Source: Staphylotrichum longicolle (lineage: Eukaryota > Ascomycota > Sordariomycetes > Sordariales > Chaetomiaceae). Taken from it: DNA of 64,000 nt. Every line of letters begins with the position of its first letter. The first letter of the stretch is position 1. The notes under the pieces were generated by a model. That model was given only the letters and a program-made list of their open reading frames with translations. It was not told the origin of the DNA and did no database searches. Below are positions 22,025 through 33,770 of the stretch, piece after piece. The stretch lies in contig JAHCVI010000003.1 in assembly GCA_019096155.1 (NCBI GenBank), positions 4,650,001 through 4,714,000 on the forward strand, given 5' to 3'. The position numbers and the translations under genes were made by a program.

Positions 22025-22933
22025 CGTGTCTGTGTCTGTGGGATAAGGAAAAGGAGGTATCGGCGCGGGCAGAGCGCAAAGACACGACGCGAAATGAAGG
22101 TGGCCGACCGCAACCCCCCGATGTTTGTAAGCAACTGTCTGCACTTGCCCTGCGCCAAAATTTCTGGCGAGGCCATCGCCGTCAAACCGGGAATTTCCCG
22201 GGAGCTTGCGCGATTGGCCAATGGGGTGGTGGACCCACCTTTTTCAGGCAGTTCCTCGACATCACTTTCACAACAACCTGGGACTTTGCGGCCTTGGGAT
22301 GGAAGCTACAACTGACAAGACCTAGTAGCAAAATCGCGTGTTTTTGCTCAATCTAGATGCAAAACACACACCATTCCACCATTTTGTACGATCTGAAACT
22401 TCGATTTCCTCACGGTTGGCCGATGCAACAGTCTTGCCACACATCCTTGTGCCCTTGAGACCCAATTGATGAGAGAGGAGGATGGTCTCGATCGCCCGAT
22501 ACCAGCCCCTCCAACAACACGCAAGCACAGATAAGGTTGTATGCACGGAGAGGAAGTTAGGGCGCTGCTTGACCTTGAGCTTGGCATCAACATTTTCCCC
22601 ATCTGTTGCCGGTCTCTACTCGCCGGGGTATTCTGCAGCCCCTCGCGGTCGCTCCCATCGCCGCGCCGGAAGCAGTGCCTTGACGGGGGGGCCGAGGCCG
22701 CTGCATATTGACCGGGCGAGCGCCGGACGCTGTAGATTGTCTGTATTGGCGCTCTCGCAGCCAGAGGTTCATCGACGACCAGGATGACGAAGTTGCGAGC
22801 AGGGACCACTGGTCCAGAGACTATCAGCCAGAGAGCGATACAAATCTACCCCTGGACCCAACCGACTCGCTTCTCCCTCCATCAAACCTACGTCTCTATC
22901 GTCTAGGCCCCGTGCAAGCCCCCAAAAATAGAA
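22025..22933. other. Intergenic, upstream of MIA40
   Basis: MIA40 promoter on the left. No protein-like frame was recognised on either strand. Confidence 0.35.
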
Positions 22934-22978
22934 ATGGCGCCCAAGGAAGGAGGCAAGCGTGGCATCAGCCGTAAGGAG
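22934..22978 (+). other. Possible first coding exon of an unrecognised gene
   Basis: ATG at 22934 begins MAPKEGGKRGISRKER and runs into a strong donor (CG|GTGAGT at 22979). The start context and basic N-terminus look genuine, but I could not extend it confidently. A downstream segment reading DFNRYTASPSAVTVTSGYH (about 23055-23115) could be a second exon, and the region soon runs into the 3' end of the proline-rich gene on the other strand. It may be a truncated gene. Confidence 0.3.
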
Positions 22979-23270
22979 CGGTGAGTGCGTCGTTGCGCCA
23001 GGTAATCGTCGTCGAAGATAGGTACGCAACCCGCGCCGGCCTCCTAGGCCAGCCAGCGACTTCAATCGGTACACGGCTTCTCCCTCTGCGGTCACCGTCA
23101 CCAGCGGATACCATCAGAACATGCCCAAACTGGTTCGTGTCGTTCCTCTGTCGTCGCTTTGCTACCCTCCCATCTCCACAGAAACAGCCACATCCACTCT
23201 GGCCTCAACACACTTCCCTCCCCTCCTCGTGCCTCCCTCAAGTCACAACCTCTGCCTGTTCTTCCAACCT

Positions 23271-24580
23271 TCAACCGCCATCCTTATCGCCCCTCTCATC
23301 CCCACAAGACTCCTGCGCAGCGTCTCCCTGCCGAAACCGCCGCTTCACCTCGGCGATCCTGGCCTTCACCCGCGGACGGACAGCGTCATATTGCCCGTCC
23401 ACCCGCACCACGCCAGCCCCTGGAGCAACCAGATCGATCCTGGGCTCGTCCCCAACTCCAACTCCAACTCCATGCCCACCGCACAACACACCCCTTGGGG
23501 TTGGTGCTGGGCCCCTGTCCACGGGCGACCATCCGATGCTAGGGCCCGCCGCGGGTGTGACGGCGGTGCCCGAGGGACTGGCGTCTTTCTCCTGCCGCTG
23601 TGCCACGCGGGTGGCAGCGTGGGCTGGCGGACAGGCGGCGCGTCCCGGCTGTTCCGTCGGATTCGGAGACAATGCGCTGAGCGGCAGGGAGTGTTCCGGC
23701 TCGGGCGGCGGCGGCGGCCGGCGCGCTGATGGCAGGAGAAGCGACGGGGGAGGCGGCAGGTCGGGGGTAGGGGAGGCGGAGGAAGGTGAGCGGGCGGCCA
23801 GGGGCGGGACCGGGACGGCGCCGTGACGCGAGCATGGCCATGAAGGGCGGAGAGCGGATGGCCGAGAGGAGGAGGGCCGGGGCGGAAGTCGGCTGCGGGT
23901 CTGGTGGGCCTCGGCCGTAGGCTTCGGTCTCGGGTGACCCTCTGCGGCAGAAATGTTGCCGTCACGGCCGACTCCCTCCGTGGTCTCCGCCTGGTCCCGG
24001 GGCGAGCACGGCTCAGACTGCCGAGGGGCGGGCAGTGCTGTCGAGTTTGACCCGCGAGGGGTTGGTTCGGCGTGCGCCGCGTCAAAATCGTTCTGGACGG
24101 ACCCGGAGGCGTCCCAGCTGCCACAAAGCCCATCATCATACCCGCCCGTCGCCCCGTCGTCTGACTCCCTGTCCTCCTGGCTGTCCTCTTCGCTGCTGGC
24201 GCAGGGCACGACATAGCCGACGTTGAGGGGCTCGGGGTCGAACAGGCCGCCGTTGTGGAAGCCCTCGTCGGCTTTGGCTGTGTCGTCGCTGTCGCTTGTG
24301 GGGCCGTCTTCCTCGTCCAGCACAACCCACCCGCCTTCGATGGGCGGCGGGTCCACGGGCGGAGGGTTGCGCATCCGGTTGACCGTGTCGAGGGCGTTCC
24401 GGCCGGCGTGGCTGGCGACGCGAAGGGATGCCCGCAGGCGGGAGCGGAGCGTGTTCGCAGTCTTGTCTGACGCAGGGACGCCTGGTTTCGTGGGGGAGAT
24501 AGATGCTTCGGCGTGTCAGGCTGACTCTCTGAAACAGGCAAGGCAGGGTTTCCATGATACTTACATGGTTGACGAGGCAT
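23271..24580 (-). CDS. Proline/serine-rich protein of unknown function
   Basis: Exon 1 (24580..24565, five codons plus one base) joins exon 2 (24481..23271) across an 83-nt intron with a GTAAGT donor, giving 408 residues. The N-terminus is helical and amphipathic (ANTLRSRLRASLRVASHAGRN), followed by PPIEGGWVVLDEEDG, an acidic Ser/Asp-rich stretch (residues ~60-130) and a long Pro/Ser/Arg-rich tail without domains. The first ~70 residues look most like a real conserved segment. The tail lies in very GC-rich DNA in which several other frames are also open, so its frame is less certain. No transmembrane segment or signal peptide. I do not recognise the family. Confidence 0.5.
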
Positions 24581-25127
24581 GTCTTTTAGAGGTGAGTGGG
24601 AAGAATTTTGACCAACTTTGCGTGAATAGTGATTGAGAGCCTGTTCAGAAGCAGAGAAGGAGGTTGCTGAGAGTAGAAGAGCGACAATTCAACATAATAG
24701 CGAGAGGCTCAATGAGAAGTAGTTAATAAATAAAGACACAAAGCCAGACTTTCCATTACCCCCAGCATCGTCAACTTGCATGGTGCAACAGCGGGTTGTC
24801 TTGAGGGCGTGACTGGCTGACAATAATACTTTGTTCATCAGCGGCCGCCGCTGCAAGACAGAAACATGGCTCATTGCATCTCTGTTGCATGAACGGTCAC
24901 CGGTGCACTGTTGCCAGCACAGGTGCAGCTGCACAATGAGACTGAAGTGTTGTTCCTCTTAGGTTGTTGTTGACACCGAACGGCGACTTACATGTCCAAA
25001 TCGGGCCTCGACCAGACTCTGCTTATCCCGGCCCCACTTTGATGATTGACGACTTCGTGTTTCCTTGGAGCTTGAAGCTTATCCTCTTTACATCACCTCA
25101 ACTCTCAAAACACTCAAAGATGCAGCG
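24581..25127. other. Divergent promoter region
   Basis: Separates the proline-rich gene from thiamine pyrophosphokinase, transcribed away from each other. No additional gene seen. Confidence 0.4.
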
Positions 25128-26101
25128 ATGAGCGCATGCAGCACCACCGAGCGCACGCACTCGGCCACAGTCGAATGGCAGCCCGCCAACCTCATCCGGC
25201 GCCGAAGGCAAGCCTCAGATGAGAACCAGGGCCAAGACTCGGGATTCGCCCTTGTAGTGCTCAACCAACCGCTGCACGCTCAGCTTGGGGTGGTGCGCCG
25301 GATATGGAACAACGGTCAGTATTTCTTACTCGTTCTGGCAAATAAAGTTCACAGTCCAGAAACTGACAACGGGTGAAGCCCAAGTCCGCATCGCCGCCGA
25401 CGGCGGGGCAAACTGCCTCTACCACGCCGCCGGCCAGCACGGCGACCCCTGCTTTGTACACTTCCCTAAGACCCGACCTCTTCCCCGCAAGCAAACCTAC
25501 TGAAACCTCTCAGGACGACCTCACGCTCATCATCGGCGACCTCGACAGCCTCAGCCCCGAAGCCCGGCGCTACTTTGAGTCCGGCACGGGCAAGACCCAA
25601 GTGATGCGCGACCCGGACCAGGAGTCGACCGACTTTGGCAAGGCGGTCGCCCACATCCGCGCCCACTACCACACGCGCGCCGAGAACGACACGCCGCTGG
25701 ACATCGTCGCCGTCGGCGGTCTGGGCGGCCGGGTCGACCAGGGCCTGAGCCAGCTGCACCACCTCTATCTGTTCCAGACGGACCCGTGCTACGCGCAGGG
25801 GCGGATGTATCTCTTCAGCTGGGAGAGCCTGACGTTCTTGCTCAAAGCCGGCAAGCACCGCATCCGGGTCAGGGACGGCCCGGCGGGGGAGGGCGACGTG
25901 TTTGGGAAGCACGTAGGCATCCTGCCCGTGGGCGAGCCGAGCCGGATTACGACCAAGGGGCTGGAGTGGGATGTGGCCGACTGGGAGACCAAATTTGGGG
26001 GCCGGGTGAGCACGAGCAACCACGTGTTGCCGACGACCGAGGTGGTCGAGGTGGAGACGACGCGGGACGTGCTGTTTACCATTGCGCTGCGGGAGACATG
26101 A
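25128..26101 (+). CDS. THI80: Thiamine pyrophosphokinase
   Basis: Transfers pyrophosphate from ATP to thiamine, making the cofactor thiamine diphosphate. Exons 25128..25314, 25379..25455 and 25514..26101; introns of 64 and 58 nt have CTGA-type branch sites. The product is 283 residues, normal for the fungal enzyme. Conserved motifs in order: WQPANLI, FALVVLNQPL, RIAADGGAN, LIIGDLDSL (acidic metal and diphosphate site), RDPDQESTDFGKAV, GGLGGRVDQGLSQLHHLY, then the thiamine-binding C-terminal sheet with GILPVG, TTKGLEWD and STSNHV. ATG 25128 is the first in-frame ATG. Intron 2 removes the segment between PCF and DDLTLI; this join is the only in-frame one I found. Confidence 0.92.
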
Positions 26102-26254
26102 AAATCCGAGAGGGGGCACGAAGGAGATGGAGATAAGACCGCCGGCACCAGCCTGCCATGACACAGACTCTCGATTATAAAGTAGCAGGCCCAGTGTCCC
26201 TCGGGACTCCCCAACTCCAACGCTAAATGCAAGCAAACCTGTCAGACAGTCCCA

Positions 26255-27105
26255 CTACCGCAGGTAATGCAGCACGAGCCAGCAAAACAAGAAAAACACC
26301 ACCACCCCACCCGCAAAGATCCACTTATCCTGCCTCGCCCGCCTCTCAATCATGCGTATCGTGTCCCCCGAAATCCCCAGCGTGTTCCCCACCGAGTACA
26401 GCCTCCGCTGCGTCGACTTGAGCATGTCCCTCTGCTGGCTCAGGTCCCCGAGCACCGCCTGCCCGCGCGCAATGTAGTCGTCCAGCGCCGAGTGCGTGCT
26501 CGCGAAGAAGGCCTGCTCCCTCAGCGCGTGGCCCTCCCGCGTCACGTCCCCGCTGCCCATCCCCAGCCCGCCGCCTCTCCCCGCCTCGGCGGTGCTCGTG
26601 GTCCTGGCATGCCCCCCGCCTATCCCATACCCCGAGGCCGTCGTACTGGCCCCCCCCGCGGTGCTAGCGTAGGGGTTCTCGGGCGTGGCTGCCGCGAACG
26701 GCCGGCGCCCCAGCAGCTCGCTCCTGTTCTCGGCGTGGGCGGCCTCCTCGCGCGCGGCCTTCAGCGCGTCGAACTGCGCGCGAAAGTCGGCCAGCTCGGC
26801 GCGGAAGTCGCGGATGCGCTCGAAGGCCTTCTCCTGCTTGGTCGGGTTGAGCTCCTGCTTGGCGAGCGCGTTGTACTCGTCGATGGTGCGGGCGAAGGAC
26901 GTGAGCGAGGCCGAGAGGGAACCCAGGGCCGCGGGCGTGAGCGGGGTCGTTTGTAGTTGGGAGGAAGACGGGGTGGAGATGGCGGAGAGATCTTTGCGGA
27001 TCGTGGTGCGCTGTTTGAGCGCCGAGTTGAAGGTTGTGTTCTGGGAAACGAAAGTTAGGATGGAGTTGCTGATGGAAAGGGGGAGATTTTGGGGGAGGGT
27101 ACCAT
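26255..27105 (-). CDS. BOS1: BOS1, ER-Golgi Qb-SNARE
   Basis: v-SNARE for fusion of ER-derived vesicles with the early Golgi. Exon 1 is only the initiator codon (27105..27103). A 62-nt intron (GTACCC..TTCCCAG, branch CCTAACT) leads to exon 2 (27040..26255), giving 262 residues. After the Met comes NTTFNSALKQRTTIRKDLS, the usual start of the family. An N-terminal helical region, a linker with NRSELLGRRP and PENPYAS, and the SNARE motif (about residues 165-235: EQAFFASTHSALDDYIARG, LYSVGNTLGISGDTIRMIE) follow. A C-terminal tail anchor (WIFAGGVVVFFLFCWLVLHYL) ends four nucleotides before the stop. All parts are intact. The Gly-rich linker is encoded by homopolymer tracts including C8 on the plus strand. 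Confidence 0.93.
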
Positions 27106-27824
27106 CCTGGGGAGTTAGGTGTGTTGCATGCAGCAGATGCTAGTGCCGATGGCCTGGATTACTGAATTACTGAACAACCCAGACTCAAAATCAGGGGGTA
27201 TTTTTTTGTCGTGGTTGGGAATCGTCGCGGTGTTGCTTGGTGGATCTGGTTGATGCTGTCATGATCGCCTGCAACCTGGCTTCTGGAGCCAAAAAAGTCC
27301 AGAACCCGCAGGGTGCCCAGAAGTGGGTCTCTACTTCCAGGTTGCACTTGAGAGTGGGTCACCGCCCAAATTCCCAAAGGTCAGAACAGTGGGGCTCATC
27401 CTTTCATTCTCAGACATCGTCACGCCTCAGGAAACCACGGCATCCCTTCACACATTGCCGTCAGGCTTGTTTTGCATGTCCACGGGCAATACTACAACTT
27501 TCAGTTCTTGATCTGCCAGTACTGCAACGTACCGTACATTTGGCGTTTCCCGGCCGGCCAGACTGGACAAAAATAACCGTTCAGCTTCAGGCGTTTCTGA
27601 AGTTCTGATCTGGCTTTTGGCCAACACAAAGACGGCATCGAGAAACAACACACACCTTCGACATGCCAGTCATGACATACACCGAAGAACTTTGCCTTCT
27701 GAGGAATATGCCAACATAGGTAAGGTACTTTGTAACTAGCTCGACTATGAAACAAACATTGGGTATCCTGCACCTCCCTCCGCCATTACGTCCACTCCTG
27801 GCCGCGATACAACCAGACCCTTGG
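27106..27824. other. Intergenic, BOS1 promoter and 3' end of the permease
   Basis: No gene recognised; short open frames only. Confidence 0.4.
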
Positions 27825-29574
27825 TTAGGCCACATGGGTCTTGACCTTCCGATATCTGATCACCTCGACACCCTCCTCATCAATGATGCGTTCGGCGACA
27901 ATCTTGTGCCCCCGCACGGCCGGCCAAAACTTGGTCCACAGCGTCCAGTAGATGCCGCCGAGGATCAAGACGCCCACCGCGACGACGGGGAAGACGTAGT
28001 ACGGGTACCCGTCCGCCCAGATATCGCCGTCGGCGGGCGGGATGAAGGGCACGATCGCCAGGAAGGCGTTGCACAGCAGGAAGATGACGGTCACGGGCAG
28101 CCACGTGCGCCAGCCGGGCTCCCACGGCTCCTTCTTCTGGTACTGCAGGTAGATGAGGCCGGCCGCCACGAAGCTGTTGATCCACGCGCCCGGGTACGTG
28201 TACAGGTTGACGATGAAGTTGTAGGCCGGTCCGGGCGGCGGGGCGAGCAGGACGATGATGGTGACGAGCCAGTGGAGGAACAACTATCGAGTGTCAGTCG
28301 GTCTATCCTCTGTCTATCCTGTCAGGGTAGAGGGCAGCTTACAGCAGCAGCGGGCGAGTTGAACGGCTTGTTGGACCCCCACACCCGGCTCAGCGGCAGC
28401 AACCCCTCCTTGCCGAGCTCCTGGTTGAGACGGGCGTGCGCGAAGCTGACGGCCAGCACGTTGCCCAGGTTGCTCAGCGCGACGAACGCCGGGAGGGAGC
28501 GCGCGCCCGCGCTGTCGCCAAACACGTTCTTGAAGAAGAGCCCCGCCACAATCACCTCGGACGTCGCCAGGTCCGACTTGGGGATGGCCGCAAAGTAGGC
28601 CACGTTGGCGAGCACGTATAGGATGGTCACGCCGCCCACGGCCAGGGGCGCCGCGATGGTCAGCGTGCGCCGCGGGTCCCGGATCTCCCCGAGGACGTAG
28701 TTTGCGTTCTCCCAGCCCTTGTAGCTGTAGACGATGTTGAGCAGCGCGTTGGAGTAGGCGTACGCGCCGCCGCCGCCGTACCCCTCGCCCGACTCGATGG
28801 CGAAGGCGTTGTCAAAGTTGTGCGGATCGGGGACCAGCCGCCGCCCGGCCAGCGCGGCGAACCCGGAGAAGACGATAAACACCAGCACGGCCACCTTGAA
28901 GACGCCCAGCACGTTGAACAGGCGGATACCCCATTTCGGGAGGGCCGCGTGCAGCACCACGGCAAAGGTCACGCAGGCGACGCCGATGCCGCGCGCCCGG
29001 TAGCTGTCCTTGAGCTCGGCGCCCGCCGCGTAGAGCACGTAGCGGCCGAACGCGAGCGAGTTGCCGGACGAGAAGCCGAGGAGGATCATCTGCGACGCGA
29101 GCACGCACGTCGCGAGGTACTTGGGGTGGCGGTAGATGTGCTCGAGGTAGTTCTTCTCGCCGCCCGAGCGCGGGATGGCCAGGCCGAACTCGAGCCACAC
29201 GCTGAGGCCGCAGAAGGTGAGGATGCCGCCTGCCCCCCCGCCCCTTTTGGTCAGTTGCGAAACTCACTTGGGGTGTTGACGGACCACAAGAACTCACCAA
29301 TCACCCATAGCATCAGGCTGATGCCGACGGACCCCGTCGCGGCAAAGATGCTCGAGGGCGTCGAGAAGATGCCGGTGCCGATCATCTTGTTGAGGATGAG
29401 GAACACGGCGCCCGTGACGCCCAGCTTGCGCGAGTCGTCGTACGCGTACTTGTTTTCCTCCTTGATCTCGCCGACCTCGACGTCGTCTTGCGACGTCTTG
29501 TCGTGGACGTGGTCGTGGTCGTTGACCCCCTTGGGGGCCGCGTCCCCAGTGGACGGCTTCGTGAAGATGCCCAT
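27825..29574 (-). CDS. Amino-acid permease of the LAT/MUP1 (methionine) type
   Basis: Exons 29574..29298, 29229..28343 and 28283..27825 (introns of 68 and 59 nt) give 540 residues. A hydrophilic cytosolic N-terminus of ~50 residues is His/Asp/Lys-rich. About 12 transmembrane helices follow. Helix 1 carries the unwound substrate motif LNKMIGTGIFSTPSS, typical of the APC superfamily. Further marks of the fungal L-type/MUP1 branch are LAIPRSGGEKNYLEHIYRHP, YSYKGWENANYVLGEIRDP and SFAHARLNQELGKEGLLP. A high-affinity methionine (or other neutral amino acid) importer of the plasma membrane is the likely role; substrate cannot be fixed by sequence. The C-terminus is soluble and basic. Confidence 0.9.
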
Positions 29575-31061
29575 GGCAGTCAGTGTTTTCTTCTTTGGGG
29601 TCTGGCCAGACAGAGGGAGTCCGAGCAGGCTGATGTCGCAGCGGGTGCCGATCCCTTTTAAGTACAACCCAGCCGCCAGGTATCATGCAGCGTGCACCCC
29701 CGCGCGCCGCCGTTTAAAGTTGATAGCAGACCACTTAAGGAGCATCAGATCACTTGGTGTGACGTGACACGGATGGTGCACTGGCGCCATCGATGGCAGA
29801 ATCCTCGAGGGTTCAATGTTTGCTACCGGGCTGCCGGCTTGTGATTGCTGCAGCCTTTGATGTCATGCTACATAGCATGCGCATCGCATCTGCCCTGCAC
29901 ATCACCACGAGACAGGCGTGACAGGTCGGGCTGGCCGAGGGCTGTCAGAAGCCCGGGCGCCGAGACTCTGGCACGGCAGGATGGTTTACCCTATCGGGGA
30001 GGCGAGCCCGATGACATGATTCGGCCCCATGAATGCCATCCCGCGAAGGATGCAGGAAGGTGTTTACTTTGGACGTCGAACACCCGCGGCACGGTCTCTC
30101 GGGCACGGCGTCTTGGCTGCCTGTTCAGGGCAGCCGCAGGGCGAACCAGAGCCTTGCTGATCTTTTGCTCCCGCCCGAACGGGAAGGTCGTCAGCTGATG
30201 GACTGGGCGCCCTCCAACCGGTCCAATTCACCGATGTCGTGCTCCCGGCCAAGCATTACGGCAGCTCCCGCACGCCAATGTTCAGACGGCATTTGAGCTT
30301 CAACCCCTGCCACAATCCGGCCATGCTCTGTCACCCTGTCACCTGTGGTGTGACGTTGTTGCTGCTCAGGGCTGGAGCTGTTTTGCACCACGCCGGGAAC
30401 AGGTGTCTGAGGATCTGGAACACTTGCACAGCGAACTGCTGCCCTTCTTGGGTTTTGGTTGCCATCACTAACCCGAAACTCGTTGGTTTGGATTCGCCAA
30501 CAGTAAAGTGAGGAAGGAGAAAGGTGGGCAGCTCAGGGAAGTCTGTGGCGGCGGATGTGCAAGTGTTGCGAGGGACGGAAAGCGACGTGGACTTGGTTTG
30601 CAGCATACTATCCATGGGAGGGGATGCTAACCCCGGGATTAGATCCCGCTGCTGTACCAACAACCAGGTCACCTTCTTGGAACTAGGTAAGACGGGGCAA
30701 TGCTACCAACGTCGGCCCCCTCAAAACGGCCTTTGCGCGCACGGCGACGGGCTCACCAAAGACAGCACAATAGTATATGATCAAGACGCATGGTGGTCTT
30801 GAATATGGCGGTTGAATTCACGCCAGCAGGACCTCAGCTTCAAGCGTGTGCTCAATGTCACTGGCTCCAGTCAACGTCATGGCGACATGAAACTCAGGCT
30901 ACGCACTGCTCATCGAAGGGTTCCGTGTCCTTCTCCCTACTGCGTAGTAAGTCAAAGATGATGTAATGTTCTGCGGACATTTGGGATTCAGTTAGGTGAG
31001 GCGCGGCGCTGTCGGCTATCTTGTGTTCATCTCTACCTTGGCGATATCTCGGGTCGCAACA
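29575..31061. other. 1.5-kb intergenic region
   Basis: Shared upstream region of the permease (minus strand) and the BTB gene (plus strand). I find no protein-like frame, tRNA or long repeat. Confidence 0.4.
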
Positions 31062-32194
31062 ATGGGTGAGATGTACGACAGCAAAGCAGTCCCAGGTTCC
31101 TGGACAGAAGAACCTGTCCAGGACCCGACCATGCGACTGCATCCAGACGCAGACGCCATATTGGTGGTCGAGAGCAATGACACGGCGTCGGAGAATCCAC
31201 GAAAGAAATTCCTGGTATCGTCGGCAGTCCTGAGCGCCGCGTCTGACTACTTCAGATCCCTCTTCCAATCTGAGTTCAAAGGCGGAGCAGAGACACGGCT
31301 AGGAGACTGTCCCACGATCGTCATGAGCGAGGACGACCCCGTGGGCATGCAAATACTGCTCGCTATCCTTCATTACTACAACCTCGAGGTTTACGACACC
31401 TTGGACCCAAAGACCCTGGCCGCCGTTGCAATATGCAGCGACCGGTGCGACTGCACAAGAGCTTTACGGCCTTGGATTTCCCAGTGGTTCGGCAAAGTCA
31501 GCGCGACAGCGGACGTGGACGAACTGGGGTTTCTCCTTGTGGCCGCCCATTTCTTCCATTCCGCGGACCATCTCAACGACGTCTCTGCTCGGTGCGTACG
31601 GCACGCAAGGGCTGGCCTCGCATCGGTCTGGGAGAAGCACCCTATGATCAACATCCTTCCACCAGAGAACAAAGGTCAGATGGACAGAAACAAGAGGCAC
31701 CCTATGAGCTGGCACAGAGCCTAACACTACCAGATGCCTTGGCGGCTCGAGTATCCCAGACCCTTGACAAGCTACACCGAGAGTTACAAGCCGTCGAGGG
31801 TCGACTACGAATCCAGGGGAAGGGCCACAGAATGGATCACAGCGTTTGCGCGCGTTGCGGACGCCGGTTCCTAGGCTTCGAGGTGCCAAAACAATGCCAT
31901 TTGTGCCAGAGCTCCACTGTGCACGAAGGGTACTGCACGAACCAGACCCGGATAGCCGAGTACTTTGGTGTCTTGGGCCGGACGGGACTGTGGCCCTCGT
32001 TCGGGCCGTTCAAGGAGTGCACCGTCTCTGAGCTTGCGGACCGCTTGGGCCGTGTCAAGTATGACCAACAACACCGATGCGAGGCCGACACGCAGTGCCC
32101 GCTGCGAAGAGCTTTGGAGGGGCTGTCTCACAATGCGAGCCGAATTGTGAAGGATATTGGAGGGATATCACCAGAGAAGGGAGAAGCAGCGTGA
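31062..32194 (+). CDS. BTB/POZ protein with a C-terminal Cys-rich module
   Basis: Exon 1 is 31062..31674 and exon 2 is 31734..32194; the 59-nt intron ends CCTAACACTACCAG. The product is 357 residues. Residues ~25-140 are a fungal BTB/POZ fold (LHPDADAILVVESN, FLVSSAVLSAASDYFRSLF, IVMSEDDPVGMQILLAILHYYN), a dimerisation domain often used as a cullin-3 adaptor or scaffold. A BACK-like helical region follows. After the intron comes a coiled stretch (ARVSQTLDKLHRELQAVEGRL) and a probable zinc module: CARCGRRF, CHLC, then GYC. The first half is common in Pezizomycotina; the zinc module makes this member distinctive. Start could also be ATG 31071. Function unknown beyond protein-protein interaction. 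Confidence 0.8.
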
Positions 32195-33770
32195 ACCGCT
32201 ATTTGCATTACACGTGGGTTCGAGCTCTCATGGTGCTAGAAGGTACACTCAGTTATGCTCGGATAAAGTGCTGTATTAGCTAGGTACCTAATTCAGTCTT
32301 CACAATGCAATTTCTTTTTTCAGACACGTGCCATGTCCTGTATTGTTGGTACGGAACAACGTCTGCGCTGCTCAATCATTCTCACATCAACCAAGATGCT
32401 GGCGGAGGGGGATGGCGGGATGCTGGAAAAGGAGGCTGGATCACTACATCCGAAGCTTGGAGAAGGACAAGGAGAGGGAGGCCTGGGATCCTCAAGAGCA
32501 TGAGGATGAAGAGGTGGACACAATCGAGCCTAAGGGCCCAGAGGATGCGTGGTGGATGATGATATCGACGGATATGACCCACGACGAGTTCTATATTGAT
32601 CTGGGCGCTTCGCTTGAGTTCTGGTGGGTATAGTAACAGGAGACTCCCAGGATGCTATGGCAATGACCTGGCATGGCTGAGGGTGCCATGGACTGAAGAT
32701 TCAGGGGAGTGCATCCAGTCTCCACCCTCCGGCAGCGCCAGCGATGGAGTGTGGTGAACCCCTTTATCTCTCTCGAAAACTGTTTTTTTGGCAGTGTCTC
32801 GGGTTTCACGGGCGCCCCACCACTCAGCGACGATCGAGTCATGAACTGATGCAGAATGCGTGCCGAAGAATCGCATCATTGATTGTGTGCTGCTGCTCGT
32901 GTTGCTGCAAAACACAGGGCACGCGCAGTGCAGCAAGCGGTCGTCACGCAGCCTGTCATCTGCGGAATCTGGGCTTGGGGCAACAATAAACATGGATGGA
33001 CAAAAAAAAGGAGCGTGTTGCCACAAGCTGAGAGCCAACCAGCGCACGTGACTTCGCGTCCGTGGTTGCTTTTTTCCCCAACGGTTGGCCTGCATGCTGC
33101 AGCGTGCAGCGGAACACGGCACTGGCAGGGGATGAATGACAAGTGGATGATGCGGGACTGTCGAGCCCAGAAGCAAGTCTTATCTCTGTTTTGGTTGCAT
33201 GTTTGAACATTGAGGGTTCTTTTGGCTTGTTGCTGACATGCAATCGAGCCTGCTAGCCTCCAGGATGACTTTTTAAACTTCGCAATCGGTATTCTTTCAG
33301 CCAAAAGGAGAAAGAAAAACTCTTCAACTTAGGTTCGTGCAAGCGGGACGGGAGACAGCAGATGCGACAGGTGGCAGTGTGTTCTGGGCCCTGTGTCTCG
33401 GGTGGAACTGGCCGCGTGGCTCGCTCTGGGGACCGTGCTGCGGCGTGGGGTGGCTCCCCAGCGCCCCGTCTCCAATCCTGCCCAGTCTGAGCCAGAGTGT
33501 GTGCACGGCGCACCTGCTCGGGCCCGCCAACCGCTTGCTGGGCCGCGGCGGCGTCGCGCGAACCGCGTAACCAACTGGCAGGCGGATGCAAGCCCACCAC
33601 CAATTCGCCAAATCTCGCAGCACGAACCCGCAACCCGCAACCCGCACCAACCCGCCCGTCGTGCACCCGCCCACGCCCAATCGGCGCTGCCACCACGTCG
33701 CCTCACACACTTGCATCCCGGGCTATTTTGCTGTCCACGCTCTGGAGGCGCGCATCCCCCCCGCGGCGCA
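32195..33770. other. Intergenic, long leader of the WHI5-like gene
   Basis: Apart from the weak small frame at 32412-32633, nothing was recognised. The last ~450 nt are C-rich and open in the frame of the downstream gene but contain no in-frame ATG, so they probably form its 5' leader. Confidence 0.4.
32412..32633 (+). CDS. Hypothetical 73-aa acidic protein
   Basis: Open from ATG 32412 to TAG 32633. Begins MAGCWKRRLDHYIRSLEK, then a Glu/Asp-rich middle (EHEDEEVDTIEP) and an aromatic end (SLEFWWV). Amino-acid composition is protein-like, but there is no homologue I can name and no splice or promoter evidence. It may be a small gene or a relic. Confidence 0.3.
   Translation: MAGCWKRRLDHYIRSLEKDKEREAWDPQEHEDEEVDTIEPKGPEDAWWMMISTDMTHDEFYIDLGASLEFWWV

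Noticed and set aside
22981..23826. 281-codon plus-strand open frame
   Set aside because: Low-complexity Ser/Pro translation opposite the proline-rich gene. It lacks a convincing start or domain, though a short part may belong to the orphan exon at 22934.
30610..30660. Possible tRNA-like segment (GGATTAGATCCC)
   Set aside because: No complete cloverleaf, A box or B box could be assembled by eye.
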